Source: Reticulascus tulasneorum (Eukaryota; Ascomycota; Sordariomycetes; Glomerellales; Reticulascaceae). From it: DNA of 64,000 bases. Below, piece by piece: positions 33,173 to 44,424 of the stretch. The notes beneath the pieces are model-generated. The model did no database searches and was not told the DNA's origin. It was given only the letters and a program-made list of their open reading frames with translations. Numbering within the stretch: position 1 is the first letter of the stretch; the number at the start of each line of letters is the position of its first letter. The translations under genes were made by a program, and so were the position numbers. Where the stretch lies: assembly GCA_001557505.1 (NCBI GenBank), contig LSAX01000009.1, positions 558,001 to 622,000 of the forward strand, written 5' to 3'.

Positions 33173-33358
33173 AGCGCGTTTGGGATTTTGGTGCATCGCG
33201 ACACGTATATCGCCTAGGATGAGTTTGCCAATACCTCGGCGATCGTCTGCATCATAGCTTAATGCTAGAGATATTTAGTCAAAGTCAAATGACAGCAATA
33301 GTCTAGACTTATTATAACCGATTTCAGAATATACTAGCTTATTTACAGTAATAATCTG

Positions 33359-34531
33359 TCAGCTCCACGCATAGAATTCATTCATGTGGACCTGAACTTT
33401 CCTCGTCTCCTCCGCACCTCTCCATCTTACGGAAGGGAGGCTTCTTCCAACTCGCTCTTCGTATTTTGCCACAATGCCAAGTCCATCCGCGAGGAACCGA
33501 ATCCCCGAGAGCAAGTCGCTGCTTGGCTCCCAGAGGACTACGTTAGGCAAATCCCACCTGCTGGCTTCTTCTAAAGCATCAAGAAGAAGACTGGCTAGCG
33601 CTTTGGTATGTGACTGGCCCTTCTCTGTGGGAATTCGTACTCTTTGTATCCCTAACTGCTGCTTTCGGAAATCATGATACCAGTATAGCCAAACCCCTGC
33701 GCTTTCGCAGATTGCACCATGGTTTTGGGCTATTTTGCCGTAAGCCTTGCTGCTGATGAAACTACCTCGATCATGTAACCAGCTTATGAGGTTTTCTGTT
33801 GGGACAACAAGTAGATGTACCTCATCTGGGCCCACTTCATGCTGAAAGTTTGCTTTGATATCTTCTACGTCAGACGCACATAGCTTTGGGATGTCTCCGC
33901 TTGTGATGAGTCTCGTGTTTGGAAGGCCTTCTCGACCAAATAAGGCGACTTGACCGGGGGGCCAACAGAGGGTGGACTGAAATGCCGGTAGCGTTTTCCA
34001 GCCTCGGCTGACATAGAACTGGGTCAGGTTAGAGAGAAGTTGTCCCCGGAAGTCAGCTATACTCCTTACATTTCCTATACTGGTGTATAACATGCTTGCT
34101 GCCGCTTGACCCGGTCCGTCCATCCATTCCGCAACATTTGTTAAAAGTAGTGACGCAAGTCCAAGCCGTCTATAGTGAGGGTTGGTGACAACGCTTGCAA
34201 TGCAGTAGGCCTGCTGTTCGCAGATTCCGCTCTTGTCTAGAACGAGAAGATCCCTATGTATTGTCTTGCAGGTCGCGAGAACTTGGTCAGGATTGTCGAC
34301 ACGATAGAGACACCAGGATCGCAGTCCTTTACTGCGAGTGAGTGGTCGCTGGCTTAGGTATTCTTCCCGTTCGAGATAGTCTGCTTCGGATAGGGGAAAA
34401 CCGAAGGCAGCGGCGGCCAGCTTATAGCACTGAACTTGTTGCATTGCGGTCGCTTCTCCAAAACAAACTATTAGAGGGCCATCAGGTCCCTCAAGTGTGA
34501 CCGGTGTACCGTCGGACATTCTTCTGCACAT
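33359..34531 (-). CDS. LYC1-like GNAT N-acetyltransferase
   Basis: One exon, 390 residues. Residues about 25-160 resemble a GNAT fold: WCLYRVDNPDQVLATCKTI on the substrate side, then VVTNPHYRRLGLASLLLTNVAEW, whose RRLGLASLLL is the acetyl-CoA pyrophosphate-binding loop. The C-terminal half (about 230-385) contains the block typical of fungal LYC1 proteins, including a WLHDRGSFISSKAYG segment, VWLYWYHDFRKQQLGIQRV and VVLWEPSSDL. LYC1 in yeasts acetylates free lysine at the N6 position during lysine breakdown; transfer of that function here is inference. An alternative Met five codons in (MSDG) is possible. It ends 187 bp from the stop of the NLR gene, tail to tail. Confidence 0.85.
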   Translation of the reverse strand: MCRRMSDGTPVTLEGPDGPLIVCFGEATAMQQVQCYKLAAAAFGFPLSEADYLEREEYLSQRPLTRSKGLRSWCLYRVDNPDQVLATCKTIHRDLLVLDKSGICEQQAYCIASVVTNPHYRRLGLASLLLTNVAEWMDGPGQAAASMLYTSIGNVRSIADFRGQLLSNLTQFYVSRGWKTLPAFQSTLCWPPGQVALFGREGLPNTRLITSGDIPKLCASDVEDIKANFQHEVGPDEVHLLVVPTENLISWLHDRGSFISSKAYGKIAQNHGAICESAGVWLYWYHDFRKQQLGIQRVRIPTEKGQSHTKALASLLLDALEEASRWDLPNVVLWEPSSDLLSGIRFLADGLGIVAKYEERVGRSLPSVRWRGAEETRKVQVHMNEFYAWS

Positions 34532-34880
34532 TGATCACACAGAGAAAGAGTCAGTAAGAATGAACCGTGATTTTCACATGAAATTAAAGACCGATGCGAA
34601 TGCATTATGGCTAACTGGAAAGATGAAGTTACTTAACAAGTAACGATATGTATGGGCGATATCGCCGTCATTTAATGTTCTGTACCGTAATACCTGCTGG
34701 CCGGCCAGCCTGGCTAACCGGGCAACAGGGCCAGCGCCACGACCGCCAGGGGTTGGCAATATGACCATTCATTGAGAGACTTTGGCACCCTACGGCCAAG
34801 TTACGCGACCATATTTTCTATGACCTGTCAACATTACAATTGGAGGTATTCTTATATTAGGCAAAAGTTGGCATAATATG
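34532..34880. other. Intergenic
   Basis: Between the acetyltransferase start and the 3' end of the truncated regulator. No coding signal. Confidence 0.45.
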
Positions 34881-35735
34881 TCAGGAAGTTATGACAGCGG
34901 TCAACTTTTGCAAGTAGTCTAGCTCATGATCGAGGACGGCAAGATCGTCCTGGACCCATATTCGCTGGAGAATACTCTGAAGGCCATGCAAGCTCCTCAA
35001 ACTCGAGGTGTTCATTGTCCTCTCATTGAACTCCAGAATGATCATCCTCCGGTCGTCTGTCCTAGCCTCGCATCCGACAACCAACAGTGGAAAGGGTAAA
35101 TTAAAAGTTTCCAAGCCGCCAAGGATTGCAAATGTTTTTTCAACCATCGTATCAACCTGCACGGAGCTTCCTAAAAAGTTCCGCGACGCCCTTTTGAGGT
35201 AGATAAGGGCAGCTAGCGTGTAAAGCTCCAGTCTAACCACCCGAGTTTTGTTCAAGCCGAACGTAGCGTCCGCAACATCTCCCCGGGCCGATAGTTCAAC
35301 ATTATTCATCCTGCTTTCGAGACACCGCAAGGAATTCTCATATTCCGTGCTGTGGTAATGAGAGCTTGATGGTTCGAGAATCGTCTCGAAGACGAGATAT
35401 AGAAGTCGAAGAATTTCATGTGAGCAGCCTGAAACACCTTTTATCTACGTCAAGTTAGATAAATAACAGTACAAACATGAACTCAGGAAATATCTCCGCC
35501 TAACCTCTCGTCTCTGGCAGGCTGCCACGCCTAATTGCGCACATTTAATTACCCGCTGGTTTGATAGCATGCCTGTATACGGTAGGCTCTATGAATGTGT
35601 GCCAATGCCGAAGGCTAAACTGGCTCATGAGTGCATGATAATCCACCCAGTCTAGGAGTCTGGAAAACTCGCCGTGGAACATTTGACTGCCCATGTCTGT
35701 GTGGTCTACCAAGTATTTTGCTCCACTCAAGTACC
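34881..35735 (-). pseudogene. Fungal transcription factor, 3' half only
   Basis: Three exon-like pieces, complement of 34881-35444, 35505-35530 and 35553-35735, joined by GT-AG introns, encode about 257 residues. They end in the characteristic finish of Fungal_trans_2 regulators: LYTLAALIYLKRA, then FPLLVVGCEARTDDRRM and a terminal helix around LQSILQRIWVQDD. The middle domain begins at an acceptor (TTCTAG at 35736) with no further exon upstream. No zinc cluster is found between here and 36272. The gene has therefore lost its DNA-binding half and start. The surviving half has no stop or frameshift, so the loss may be recent. It faces the 5'-truncated SDR on the other strand. Confidence 0.7.
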
Positions 35736-36271
35736 CTAGAACGCGAAATCTAGTTTAGCAAAGTTTTCGGACAGTCAAGCTATCTCTTCCAGGAAAAGAC
35801 AACAGAAGAACTGGTACAGTCGACTGCATATCTCACTTCGGGCCAGACAAGTATATAAACAATTGTCACGAGTAGTCGGGACCCTAGGAGAAGAGGCGAG
35901 GTAATGGACCAGGGGGGCCCCTGCTACCTACCACTGAGAGGAACCACGAAGGTCAAAGCTATATAGAGCAGGAGGGCCCCGAGGTAGACCTAAGAGGTTC
36001 AGAGATAAAAACCGTCATCTACATACACCTACCTAGCAAGAGGCCTACAGTGACCAAGCCGCGTGCCCCTTCACTCTATACTACAACTCCTGTGGGCGCT
36101 GGCCCTGACAACAATAATGTAAATCGCCACTTACAAAACCATTGGTTTGACGCATCAGGCATGTCGAGCATCTTCAGAGCCAGTTAAAACAGGACTGGCT
36201 TGGTGGGCTTCGATACTTTGTAAGTTTCAATCACAGTGGAATCTTTCCCGGAGACATCGAGTTGGTATTGA
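35736..36271. other. Breakpoint region between two 5'-truncated genes
   Basis: About 540 bp of non-coding DNA where both flanking genes lose their 5' parts. It includes GGGGCCC-type palindromic patches (35910-35990), but no terminal inverted repeat or target-site duplication is obvious to the eye. Confidence 0.4.
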
Positions 36272-36843
36272 TCCTCCCGTAGGAGCAGCGATCCGGTAGA
36301 CCTTGAAAAGGATTTAATTGACCACTTCCGAGTCAACGCTGTCGGTCCCGTCCACCTATACAATACATTCATACCATTGATCCTAAAAGGTCGCGTCAAG
36401 AAAGTCATTGCAATCTCCACGGGAATGTCAGACATTACCATGACGACAAAGGCCGATTTGTTCCAATGCACATCTTATGCTATGAGCAAGGCGTCTCTTA
36501 ACATGGCTGTGGCCAAATTCAGCGCCTTATACCGAGAGCGAGGAGTCCTATTCATGAGCATATGCCCCGGGAGCGTATCCACCGGCAATATTAAGATTGG
36601 TGCGTAGTCGTCTAACTGCTTGTATGGGATGCTTTTGTTAAAACTTTGGTAGAAACCGAGGAGGATCTAGCGAAGGCCATGGCTCTGTTTGCGAAGCTTA
36701 AAATCTATCAACCCAACTTTAAGGGTCCTGATACGCCAGAGGATGCTATCAAATCGGTCCTGACTCTCGTGGAGAAAGCTACCGTTAACGGCGGCTATGC
36801 AGGCGCTTTCCTCTCCCACAAAGGTAACAAGGAGTGGCTTTGA
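36272..36843 (+). pseudogene. Short-chain dehydrogenase/reductase, 5'-truncated
   Basis: Two exon pieces, 36272-36599 and 36653-36843, encode about 172 residues. The visible part starts in the middle of the Rossmann fold (LIDHFRVNAVGPVHLYNTF), then KVIAISTG, the active-site YAMSKAS (Tyr-x3-Lys), SICPGSVSTGN and a normal C-terminus ending LSHKGNKEWL. The Gly-rich NAD(P) motif and the NNAG segment that should precede are missing; the frame is closed by TGA at 36269-36271. The internal intron is intact (GTGCGT..GGTAG). The enzyme would not bind its cofactor, so I call it a pseudogene. An ATG at 36377 could at most start a fragment. Confidence 0.75.
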
Positions 36844-37276
36844 GATTGCTTGCTACTCGAAAAGCATTCAGATGTAGTGGCATTATTCCTATATCGGAAG
36901 CTTGTACTAGTAGAGCCTATTTAGAGAGATTCATTTAACACCATTTTACTATCAGTAACTATAAGTCTATTATTCTACTTATGCTAAAGAATTAACCGTT
37001 AATATCATAACTAACACGTAGGCTGGTCGGCAAGACCTCCTAGTTGTGACTTACATAGAGATACGCAGCAAGCCTTAAGAGAACGCAGAGTTATCACAGA
37101 ACCATAGATTGAGGCAAGCCAAATGATAGTATATTTCGCAACGGCTATCTTCTTGAGAATCCGAGATACAAAGAATGCATTCAGTACTAATAAAAGGGGC
37201 TTGTAGAACGATATTAACCTCCACTCTCTACCTTTACACCCAAGCGACTTGCGGTTTCATCCGACTGTCCCAGAAG
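36844..37276. other. Intergenic
   Basis: AT-rich 3' flanks of the SDR relic and the secreted-protein relic. Nothing supportable. Confidence 0.45.
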
Positions 37277-37770
37277 TCAACTATCGGTATCAAATTCTAG
37301 CAATGGCCAGCCTGAAAGTTCGCTCTGAGAAGAATTAGTCTCCATGTCATGAAAGTGGCCTCTGTTAACATATCGGAAGTACCAGCCATCCCAGTTGCCA
37401 CGGCCGCCACTGTCGCAGTCGTTGATAGCAATCTTCAATACGGTGTTGCACAGCTCGTCGGAAAGGGACTTGCCATTGGGAGCCTGGCGCTGAATATAGA
37501 ACTCGACCTCATTGTCGCCGTACCGAGCATTGCTACAGCCGTACTTGGTCTGGCCTGGCGAGTAGTTGCCCGGAAGGGTGCCGCCGCCCCGATAGAATGG
37601 GCCCTGTTGTTTCCCCATGGCAGGAGACCTTTACGGGGATCATCTTCCCAGCAGCCGAAGTGGTCGAGGTCAAGGTTTTCGAGGACATCGAGGACGTTCG
37701 CGGCGGGGACGGCAGCAGCCGCGGTCGCCTTTGCGGCGACAAGGGCCGTGAATAGGGACGAGAATTGCAT
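37277..37770 (-). pseudogene. Small secreted protein with a frameshift
   Basis: From ATG 37770 the frame gives a signal peptide (MQFSSLFTALVAAKATAAAA) and a short mature start (LDHFGCWEDDPRK). Near 37620-37640 reading must change frame to continue as GPFYRGGGTLPGNYSPG, SNARYGDNEVEFYIQR, SLSDELCNTVLKIAINDCD and NWDGWYFRYVNRGHFH, ending at 37277. No GT-AG pair in the right phase accounts for the switch; the only nearby pair would give a 31-nt interval and the wrong frame. So this is a broken gene or a sequence error. The mature part is about 125 residues with four cysteines and abundant aromatic residues. This is a profile of small secreted effector- or antimicrobial-type proteins, but I do not recognise the family. 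Confidence 0.55.
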
Positions 37771-40147
37771 GATTAAATAGATTGAAAAGGAGATGTTCTT
37801 TTGTTGAATATTCGAGATGCTGTGTTTGTTTTTGGTGATTCTTTTATCATTCTAAGAAAGAAATGGATTTATTATAATTCAACGGAGGGTATGCTGTTAT
37901 TCCAGCCTTAGCGATATCATTCCGCTGTTCCGCGGAGCGAGTTCCCATGTCCGCGGTCTACCCAGCCTTTTCAATTGTATTAGATTCTAGCTCCAGCTCT
38001 TAGATGTTCTCCTATTGTTATATTAGTTAATGTCACATCAGCGTGACGCGTCCACCGTTCGCAAGCTCCCAGGCACGAACATATGCATATGCCCCTGGCT
38101 CTAGAACTTAAACCAATCTAGCGCTAAGCCTAATGTCGACAGTTGCGTTGAGCTTCTTCAACTCCACGGGCTACTAAGCCAAAATCTGCTCAAGACCCTC
38201 AACCTCTCGTCCGCGGTGCCGTGCGCGTAACCAGGCCGCCATGCCCAGACACCAGCTGCCTCAGGTCCTAGCGCGACGGTGGCAATGCAGGCGGAAGTGA
38301 AGAGGACTGTGCCGAGAGGCGATTATACACTATATGTCGGCGGCCATGCGCGGCAGGGCTTTTTAAAGTCGAAGTGTGTATTCCGGCTCGCTGCACCGTA
38401 TTAATCTCTCTTGGCCGTCGGACGGCCCCCGTTACGGTGCACCCCCATTACTGCCACCACATCCATCACAATTCAAATAATGACAACGGGGACGGAAATC
38501 AAGACGAATTTTGGTCACCCTCTGTAATTACGGTAGGTAGCCCCTATGATTATAGGGTAAATTCACTATAGTATAGCAATCTTGTGTTATAATCACAAGG
38601 AGTGAACATCTAGCTTACTATGTGGACCATATCTTAATATTTCCATTCTTAAAACTAAAAAAAATTTCTAACTGTTAATAACTTCATCGCTAATAATATG
38701 GCCAATATGTAAACTAGTCAATAAGCCCTCTCAGCTATAACCCATATGCCAGGAGAGAGTCTCCCACAGTCTAGTCTTTCGAGTCGATTTATGGCCATGT
38801 ATGATCCGAAGGACACGCATGGTTCACGAGATCATAGTAGCTTTCCTAAACAGAGACCGGAGGACCGACGGCACATTGGTAATTTGTTTAAGCTTTGGCT
38901 TTGGGTGGTAAGTTACTGTAACGAGAAATTGGAAAATACTAGTGAGAGCAGCTCTTGTTGACCAATCTAACGCATGAATGGTGATCTCGCGGCATGCGAC
39001 GGACTGGGCTCTTGAGTGATCAAAGACAGTCTCATGAGTGAGAGAATTGGTGAACTTAACATTGGATCCATGAATTGGCGTATTTATATTTGGAAATTTA
39101 CTCAAGTCCAGCCAAATGGCGACTCAAGACTAGGCCGTGGTCGGGCTATGCGGTGGATTACATAGACATCGTAGAACCTATCACGACAATAACGGAGACA
39201 AGAAATGACGTCGATCTCGGTCTCTTATTAGCAAATCCTAAGAAAAGGAACTCCAGCGAAAGTGGTTTATACGACGGAATTGCAACCTAGAGCCGGCTCA
39301 GTGGTGGAGTGGGCTCTGATGATGATTTCATTCGCTATTACCCCTGATGGTCAAGAGGAGACAGCCAATCAAATAAAGGCCGGCCGATACCTGATCTCGT
39401 GCATCGCGACTTATTCTGCGGAACTGCGATCGAAGCGGCGCATGGATCGTACGGAAACTTAACGTTTGACCTTGGCGAAGGCGGACGAATCCTATTCCGG
39501 TAAAATGACGTATAGAAGAGAAGGCGCAACGCTCTCTAGATCTTTCTTTTCTACACAGCATCGGAGTCTGCAACTGTCGTGTAAACACCAGCGATCAATA
39601 AAGCCACCGAAGCTCCACCGATCTTCCCGCCGATCGCCCTCGCATTGAATCCTTTCGTGGAACCTGCCAACCGCTCTTCGTGAGTTCTCATCCAATGAGA
39701 GCGATCTAAATAGCCACTCAGCCTCATCAAGCGACTACTACCGCTGCGGCAACCGGTCCCTACAATTCCTGCCATTCCTTTCGCAGCTGCACTAAGTGAG
39801 TGATGATATCAGCCAAGAAATCCGCTAACCAGACGGCGGGACTTCATGGTTGCGTTTGACAAAGTTCAGTTGCAAGGCGGGCATGTCACACAAGCTTATG
39901 GTAAACTAAAGGAAACGAATCATTGGATCATAAGTGCAGTTAGTTTACGTGTCTGCCTCAGCCTTCGCCGTCATTGCTACCTTCTCAGGGGAAGTTACGA
40001 AGGAGGAGGAGTTTACGTGGGAACTATGGAGCTTGCTCATGATCGAAACATCAGAAGTTCACATTGGACTCACGATCTGGTTAGTTTTCGAGGATCTTCG
40101 AGAGTATTTGGAATGAACAGTGTATCCTGTCTCACAGAATGGGGCTA
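37771..40147. other. 2.4-kb stretch without a firm gene
   Basis: 38500-38740 is very AT-rich. A minus frame at 39551-39775 (TKGFNARAIGGKIGGASVA then LLIAGVYTTVADSD, membrane-like) and a + frame near 39934-40116 look faintly coding but lack starts or neighbours that would make a gene. I see no transposase or repeat. Confidence 0.35.
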
Positions 40148-40167
40148 CCGCTTCGCCTGCGAAGCGG
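40148..40167. promoter_or_regulatory. Perfect palindrome in the promoter of the secreted protein gene
   Basis: CCGCTTCGC, two bases, then GCGAAGCGG: two 9-bp arms with no mismatch, 151 bp before the ATG at 40319. The CCG..CGG ends resemble everted half-sites of Zn2Cys6 regulators. A CCAAT starts one base after it. Confidence 0.6.
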
Positions 40168-40197
40168 CCAATATCTGAGGCAGTGGGACTATAAAAG
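40168..40197 (+). promoter_or_regulatory. CCAAT and TATA boxes
   Basis: CCAAT at 40168-40172 and TATAAAAG at 40190-40197 lie 122-151 bp before the ATG at 40319. With the palindrome just before them they form a compact, strong-looking promoter. Confidence 0.65.
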
Positions 40198-40318
40198 GGC
40201 GACCAGATTTCTCGTCAAATTGAATTCTTGACTCTTCATCACATCATCAACTTTACTCAACAATCAGATCAAGCTCATATTCACAACTATATTCACATTC
40301 TCGTTGAATTCCAGCAAT

Positions 40319-40946
40319 ATGAAGTTCGCTACGTCACTCATCGTTTCGGTCGCAGCACTGCTACCAGTGGCCACGGCTAACTTCGATCTCTACACCGTCG
40401 ACGAAACCAATGCTGGCGATGGCTTGCTTTACACTGCCTGGGCCATTTTTGAGGCTGAACCGGACTGCGAACAAGCCTTGAACTACCCAGTGGGCGGCTT
40501 CTATATCGACTCGGAAGACGTGAGCGATGACAACACCGGCGTCCGCTGCGATGGTGATGGCTGTATTGGAACCAACGACCCCGCCGATATCAGTGAGCTG
40601 GAGATGAACTTCCGCGGGGAGGATCCCGTCTACCACTGGAGTAAGCTCCCCTTCTCAAGCTGAGCTAAGAATTACTAGAAATTTTGAGACCTGCAGCTTG
40701 AACTGACGTGGTTTCAACACAGCTATTTACAAGGATAGAAACTACGACATGGTCGGCCTGGACGGCAATGTCTACGGCAATTGCATTCTGTTTCCGGGTG
40801 ATGACTTCCAGTGCAGCCAGTTCAACAGGGCAGTAGGCGGTGTGAGGAAGTTCCGATGCCTTACACAATTCACTGCCCAGCAGATTACCGACGCAGGGCC
40901 GGGCGGTGACAAGAAACTTCGCTTCAGATCTCGATTCCGAGCTTGA
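40319..40946 (+). CDS. Small secreted cysteine-containing protein
   Basis: Two exons, 40319-40640 and 40723-40946, 181 residues. MKFATSLIVSVAALLPVATA is a clear signal peptide, cut before NFDLYTVDE. The mature chain is acidic, with cysteines in PDCEQALNY, VRCDGDGCIG, YGNCILFPGDDFQC and FRC, enough for three disulfides. It ends in a short basic tail (KKLRFRSRFRA). Intron of 82 bp, GTAAGC..CAACACAG, phase 1. The first Met of the frame (ATG 40319) directly precedes the signal sequence. No enzyme motif is visible. It resembles secreted effector-like or cell-surface proteins of ascomycetes, without a family I can name. Preceded by a well-defined promoter. Confidence 0.8.
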
Positions 40947-41727
40947 ACTTTCCAAGGAAAGAGAGGGAGGAGGGGAGGAAGGCAGCAAAGTGCTCCAAAT
41001 CAAAATTCGGCCGATGGGCGCAACCCCGTGGCCAGGAAGTGCGAGACACATTAAAGGACAGCCCTGCATATGTGGTCTCAACGAGGCGTGAAGAAGTCTG
41101 TGCACCAGTATATAGTCAGCAGGTGTTTGTGTGCTTGCTTGTTTGTCCGTTCGTTTATTCATTTCCCAAGCAGGATATCCCTCGGGAGGCAGCTGGTGCT
41201 CATTGAGCCGCCCTTTGCGCTTCTGTTGCGACTATTTACAATAGTTAGCAAGTGGAACCGTTCCCTAGCTACTTTCCATACATAGTTATTCAGTCACTCT
41301 TTTTCTAAAGTGATGCGTCTATAAAGATCAACTGACTTCCGCGTTCGGGAGCCGAGCTCGGGAGCCCGTGAATTAGCAGCAATGAGCGTTGGCTGCCTGG
41401 CCAAACCCCGCTAACCTCCGAATGGAAGAATACTACGTAGTATCGTCGGAGACGATCCTCGGGCAGATATGAGGCCGCAACGCGAGAAATTCACGTTAAT
41501 TCTTCTGTGTGCATCCTTGTTGGCGTTCACGGCGCCTTGTCAGACGGAGTGATTCAACTCATACGTTCAGGGGTATCGAGGAACAGCCTTCGTGCATAAA
41601 GCACGGCACAATTCCCATTGATAAACATGACCGTCGCCATGCTCTCGCCGTTCACACTTTGGAGAAAGAGCTCACTTACATGCACCACATCAAATCCGAA
41701 CTACAGAAATCTACGTAACTTTTTAAA
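40947..41727. other. Intergenic
   Basis: 3' flank of the secreted protein and promoter of the DUF899 gene. Short frames here show no motif. Confidence 0.45.
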
Positions 41728-42502
41728 ATGACGAGCAAGGTTAGTTGGCAAGCGAGTCTCTTAATTCAACTGTATGCTTATCGCCTAGCAGATCGCAACC
41801 CTTGAGGAATGGCGCGTCGCCCGTATTAGTCTCTTAGAGAAGGAGGAAGCCCATTTTCGCAATTATGACACCTTAGTGGAAGAGCGGCGTGCGCTCCCCA
41901 TGGTGCTATTGACCAAGTCGTATGCATTCGAGAGTACAACTGGTTCTGTTACTCTCAAAGAACTTTTCGGCTCCAAGTCTCAGCTCATTGTATACAACTT
42001 CATGTTCGAACCTGCAGCAGATGAAGGCTGCCATGGTTGTTCGTTTATGGCATCCAACTTCCCAGATATTCGTCAATTGGCCGAGAAAGACACCGCCTTC
42101 TCCGTCGTCTCACGGGCCCCCATCGCCAAGATCACAGCGTTCAAGGAGAAGAACCGGTGGGCCTTCCCATGGGTAAGCAGTCATGGAAGTGACTTCAATT
42201 ACGATTTCCATGCCACGCTCGATGAGAAGGTCACGCCAGTGGAGTACAATCTTATGAACAAGGAGCAGCTGATGGCTCGAGGGTGGGGCGTGAATACGGC
42301 TGGCGAGCAAGCTGTGCTGAGCGTGTTCAAGCTCGAGCACGGCAATATCTATCTCACATATTCGGCCTATCGCCGTGGGTTGGATGAGCTTCTTCTGCCT
42401 TTCACTTACTTGGACTTCACTCCGGCGGGAAGACAGCTTGGAGCAAACGGAGCGCCGGATTTTAAGCTGCCTTCTGAGTATTATGAGGAGAATCGCGAGT
42501 AA
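41728..42502 (+). CDS. DUF899 family (thioredoxin-like) protein
   Basis: Two exons, 41728-41739 (MTSK only) and about 41789-42502, close to 240 residues. Landmarks: ATLEEWRVARISLLEKEEAH, RRALPMVLL, then YNFMFEPAADEGCHGCSFMA. That segment holds the CxxC-like pair typical of DUF899. Later come FSVVSRAPIAKITAFKEK, PWVSSHGSDFNYDF and a C-terminal LLPFTYLDFTPAGRQ. DUF899 proteins are thioredoxin-fold proteins of uncertain role, thought to be redox-related and cytosolic. The acceptor may be 41789 (adding Gln) or 41792; both keep frame. Intron donor GTTAGT is slightly weak. Confidence 0.85.
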
Positions 42503-43216
42503 GTCCACAATATATCCATCGACCGTGGAACTCTGGTGGCAGGCTAGTGAGCATCGTCAACGAGCCTCAACGCTCCGTTTAAATATATATACACTGAGCC
42601 TTAACGCTCCTTCTAAATATATACAAAGAACTGTTACTTATTTACTACTAAGGATTTTTGGATCAAAGCTTTGGAATAAACTAAGGAATTCAGTAATCGG
42701 TTCTCAGACTTGTAAGCTATAATATGTTGCGCTTGGCTCTCTGCAATGTCTCGTTAGTTTTTGGCTATAGTACGCAATCTAGCTGTCACCAAAGGGCAGT
42801 CTTCAGCTGGTGAGCAACCTTAGCTACCTTAACCTAAAACGTTTGATGGAATGCCGCTGTCCTCCCCACGCCGAGAAATCCCACCAACCTACGACAAGAA
42901 CTGGGTCTTACAGGAACTCGTATCGCAATCATACGTAGAGCCTTAACCGATGACAATAGTCCGCTTGCAGCTGAAACGACCACCTTGATGATTGGCTAGT
43001 GGCTAGGTTTCACGTTGGATGAGGTGATGTCTGCCCGGAAGCGGATCCACTGATGAGGATTTTCCTACCGTTCAGCTCAGCGCCACATGCGCTAACAAAG
43101 CCACTAATCGACACGTCAGCGCCGTGGCATCCGAGGTATATACAGCAGAGCAACTTTGACTTCCAGAGGCTTGGTGTATGAAGCCCGAATAATTCTCATC
43201 ACCATCTGAAATCACC
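42503..43216. other. Intergenic with an imperfect direct repeat
   Basis: Holds the DUF899 3' end (with a duplicated segment at 42562-42626) and the chitinase promoter, with a TATATA box at 43137-43142, 75 bp before the ATG. Confidence 0.5.
42562..42626 (+). repeat. Imperfect direct repeat, about 33 bp x 2
   Basis: GAGCCTCAACGCTCC followed by TTTAAATATATATACACT is repeated as GAGCCTTAACGCTCC followed by TTCTAAATATATACA with a few differences. It lies in the 3' flank of the DUF899 gene. Confidence 0.65.
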
Positions 43217-44424
43217 ATGTCTCATCCTCCAGGCTTCATCAATGCGGTGTACTACCCATCATGGCGAATCTACAAGGGGTTCCCACCTTCCTCACTCCCC
43301 GTCAACACTATTAGTCACATTCTCTACGCCTTTGTCCGGTAAGCTCACCCACCCCTTGATCATGGAATATACTTAACGAGGCTCCAGCGTTAATGAGGAT
43401 GGCACATTTCGTGTAAGATCTCAATCAGAATGTCAATCATGATCTAAATGTAACAATGTTAGTCCCTAGATGAGTGGGCCGACACTGGCGTCGCCGCCGA
43501 CGGAGAAAAAGGCTGCCTTCCGGCTCTTGCGAAGCTTAAACATCAGCATCCTCACCTCAGGACACTCCTCTCCATCGGCGGAGGTGGCGGAAGTGCAGAG
43601 TTTCCGAAGATGGCAGCCAGCCCAAAAGCAAGGGAAACCTTTGCGCGAGAATCAAGAGCGTTTGTGGATAGGCATTCTCTGGATGGGATAGACAGTACGG
43701 CATTCCTTGAAAATAGTCCCCATTTTTATGAGCTTAGAGCTCACATCGATGAACAGTTGATTGGGAGCACCCACAGACATCGGAACAAGGCAAGGACTAC
43801 ATCCGTCTTCTGCAAGCCATTCGCCAAGCTCTCCCTTCCCCACGGTACCTCCTTACCACTGCCCTACCAGTTGGGCAATACTGTCTTAAACACATCGACA
43901 TGACCAGCGCATCACAACTCTTAGACTACCTTAACCTAATGGGGTACGACTTCACGGGCTCCTGGACCGATGTATCCGGACACCACGCGCAGCTGCTCCC
44001 TCCACCTGGCAACCCATCAGACACATACCCAACCCTCCGCACGTCCACGGCGGCAGGCGTTGATTATCTCCTTGGCCGCGGATTCCCCTCACGTAAAATC
44101 ATACTAGGTATCCCGGCATACGCCAGATACTTTCCCGGCGCCAGGGGTCCGGGTCATCCGTTCAAGGACGCGGGTGAGATGGACTACATAGACTTCCCGG
44201 AGGAATGGGTGGAGCACGCAAAGGTCGATGAGTATGTCGCTGCGGCGTCGTTTGTCGATTCCGAAAAGGGTTTCGTGAGCTTCGACGTGCCGGCCACGGT
44301 GAGAATCAAGGCAAGGTACACCAAGGCGATGGCTTTGGGTGGATTGTTTTACTGGACTGGCGTTGGGGATCGGACAGGAAGACAAAGTCTAGTCCTGGCG
44401 GGCTTTCAGGAGTTGCATAGCTAG
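43217..44424 (+). CDS. GH18 chitinase (no signal peptide)
   Basis: Four exons, 43217-43338, 43388-43412, 43463-43694 and 43757-44424, 348 residues. It starts directly with the first barrel strand (GFINAVYYPSWRIY), so no signal peptide is present. Then come TISHILYAFV, LRTLLSIGGGGGSAEF (the SxGG motif), the catalytic DGIDIDWEHP (DxxDxDxE, split by intron 3), YLNLMGYDF and FYWTGVGD near the end. All catalytic residues are present. GH18 enzymes cut beta-1,4 links in chitin. The lack of a secretion signal suggests an intracellular or unconventionally released enzyme acting on the fungus's own wall, as in several fungal subgroup A chitinases. Exon 2 is only 25 bp. Confidence 0.9.
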
